Shown in pieces: positions 62,931 to 64,000 of a DNA stretch of 64,000 nucleotides. A program made the translations under genes and the position numbers. The DNA lies in NCBI RefSeq assembly GCF_003129485.1, contig NZ_QFFG01000004.1:124001-188000 (forward strand). The letters are read 5' to 3'. The notes below the pieces were generated by a model. That model was given only the letters and a program-made list of their open reading frames with translations, was not told where the DNA came from and did no database searches. Numbering within the stretch: position 1 is the stretch's first letter; every line of letters begins with the position of its first letter. The stretch is from Polaribacter aquimarinus. GTDB lineage: Bacteria; Bacteroidota; Bacteroidia; Flavobacteriales; Flavobacteriaceae.

Positions 62931-64000
62931 ATGATTAAAAACGATACTATTATTGCTTTAGCTACTCCTTCTGGAGTTGGTGCAATTTCTGTAATTAGAC
63001 TTTCTGGAGAAAATGCAATTAGCATTGTTAATACATTCTTTAAATCTGTTAAAAAAGGAAAATCGCTTAAAAACCAGAAATCGCATACTATTCATTTAGG
63101 TCATATTATTAATAATACTGTGATTATAGATGAAGTTTTAGTGTCTGTTTTTAAAAATCCAAATTCTTATACAGGAGAAAATGTGGTGGAAATTTCTTGT
63201 CATGGATCGAGTTTTATTCAACAAGAAATTATTCAGTTATTTTTACAAAATGGTTGTAGAATGGCTGATAATGGTGAATTTACCATGCGTGCTTTTTTGA
63301 ATGGAAAGATGGATTTATCTCAAGCAGAAGCTGTTGCTGATGTCATTGCTTCGAACTCAGCTGCAAGTCATCAAATGGCAATTCAACAAATGCGAGGTGG
63401 AATTACTAATGAATTAAAAGAATTAAGAGTTCAATTACTAGATTTTGCTGCTTTAATAGAGTTAGAGCTCGATTTTTCTGGAGAAGACGTAGAATTTGCA
63501 GATAGAACCAAATTTAAAGAATTAGTCGCAAAAATCTCTTTTGTTTTAAAACGTTTAATCGATTCTTTTTCTTTTGGTAATGCCATGAAAAATGGTATTC
63601 CGGTTGCTATTATTGGAGAACCTAATGTTGGAAAATCTACACTTTTAAATGCACTTTTAAATGAAGAAAAAGCCATTGTTTCTGAGATTGCAGGTACTAC
63701 AAGAGATGCTATAGAAGATGAGTTGATTATTGATGGTGTTGCTTTCAGGTTTATTGATACTGCAGGAATTAGAGAAACCAAAGATGTTGTAGAGAATATC
63801 GGAATTAAAAAAGCGTACGAAAAAGCAGAAAATGCACAATTGATAATTTTTATTATAGACCCTAGAAAAGAGAAAAAAGAACAAAGACAACAAGAAATTG
63901 ACAGCATTAAAAAGCGTTTTCCTAATAAAAGACTTTTAGTTATTGCCAATAAAACAGATTTAATTTCTACTGATGAAATTGAAAATTTAAAATCAGAAAT
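62931..64000 (+). CDS. mnmE: tRNA uridine-5-carboxymethylaminomethyl GTPase MnmE (3' end outside window)
   Basis: The first 356 codons of MnmE are visible; the frame is open to the last base. The start MIKNDTIIALATPSGVGAIS matches the family's N terminus. The folate-binding N-terminal domain has SYTGENVVEISCHGS near 81-95, GEFTMRAFLNGKMDLSQAEA near 116-135 and DFSGEDVEF near 182-190. The G domain begins at residue 223-228 with [18 protein letters not shown], then DTAGIRE near 276-282, and IANKTDL near 343. The final CIGK-type Cys lies beyond the window. With MnmG it modifies U34 of tRNA. The short 5' leader is unusual. Confidence 0.95.
   Translation, partial: MIKNDTIIALATPSGVGAISVIRLSGENAISIVNTFFKSVKKGKSLKNQKSHTIHLGHIINNTVIIDEVLVSVFKNPNSYTGENVVEISCHGSSFIQQEIIQLFLQNGCRMADNGEFTMRAFLNGKMDLSQAEAVADVIASNSAASHQMAIQQMRGGITNELKELRVQLLDFAALIELELDFSGEDVEFADRTKFKELVAKISFVLKRLIDSFSFGNAMKNGIPVAIIGEPNVGKSTLLNALLNEEKAIVSEIAGTTRDAIEDELIIDGVAFRFIDTAGIRETKDVVENIGIKKAYEKAENAQLIIFIIDPRKEKKEQRQQEIDSIKKRFPNKRLLVIANKTDLISTDEIENLKSE

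Noticed and set aside
63431..63949. 172-codon minus-strand frame within mnmE
   Set aside because: It overlaps the conserved G domain of MnmE in antisense and reads as a Ser/Phe-rich shadow.
1..64000. tRNA, rRNA, prophage, insertion sequence, CRISPR or restriction genes
   Set aside because: I looked for cloverleaf-like conserved T-loop sequences, transposase or integrase motifs, regular repeat-spacer patterns and methylase motifs and saw none that I could support.

Overview
The window is an ordinary chromosomal stretch of a marine-type flavobacterium (Bacteroidota, Flavobacteriaceae; Polaribacter/Tenacibaculum-like is my best guess). The evidence is strong AT-richness, a type IX secretion (T9SS) C-terminal signal on an extracellular nuclease, a BatA-type N-terminal membrane protein, a DUF5916 protein, several Bacteroidota lipoprotein signals, TAnnTTTG-type -7 promoter elements, starts that mostly lack Shine-Dalgarno sequences (several are TTG), and Flavobacteriia-style dispersed repeats. 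I see no rRNA, tRNA, CRISPR array, prophage, transposase, restriction system or recognisable defence island. Coding density is high and no gap exceeds 300 bases.

Layout. 1-8700: the end of a DUF5916 outer-membrane-type protein, a LolD-like ATPase, a CPBP protease, TIGR02757, a BatA-like protein overlapping a dihydroorotase-like protein that lacks key metal ligands, and an esterase. 8770-13515: tex, a small protein and topB in one run. 13516-13754: remnants of dispersed repeats and a structured element. 13755-21007: pepP/VF530 (minus), gcvT, an orphan 135-aa protein, an SDR plus a YdjM-like membrane protein, and a repeat lipoprotein. 21090-31609 (minus): ychF; nudL-plsC; cysS-yidD-lgt-DUF6787; an ECF sigma / membrane protein / secreted coiled-coil protein operon; a TPR sensor kinase. 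31710-38944: meaB, a secreted jelly-roll-like lipoprotein, a small monooxygenase, a beta-lactamase-fold hydrolase, recG and an RsmB/NOP methyltransferase. 38980-48788: T9SS nuclease, purL, an AraC regulator, ppdK. 49057-58160: a pentapeptide-like repeat protein, two tandem acyl-CoA ligases, msrA, dnaX and a Na+/H+ antiporter. 58288-64000: a universal stress protein, a SulP transporter with an extra C-terminal domain, miaE, DUF4268, DUF4870 and the start of mnmE.

Most genes are housekeeping: nucleotide synthesis (purL), one-carbon metabolism (gcvT), DNA replication and repair (dnaX, recG, topB), tRNA and rRNA modification (mnmE, miaE, RsmB-like), lipid and lipoprotein synthesis (plsC, lgt, acyl-CoA ligases), and central carbon metabolism (ppdK, meaB). 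The parts that looked least explained are the ligand-poor dihydroorotase, the divergent plsC motifs, the ECF sigma operon with a charged-helix secreted protein, the 135-aa orphan, the SulP C-terminal domain, two sRNA- or leader-like intergenic regions, and two copies of a structured element sharing a core. I did not find convincing evidence of a wholly new multi-gene system.
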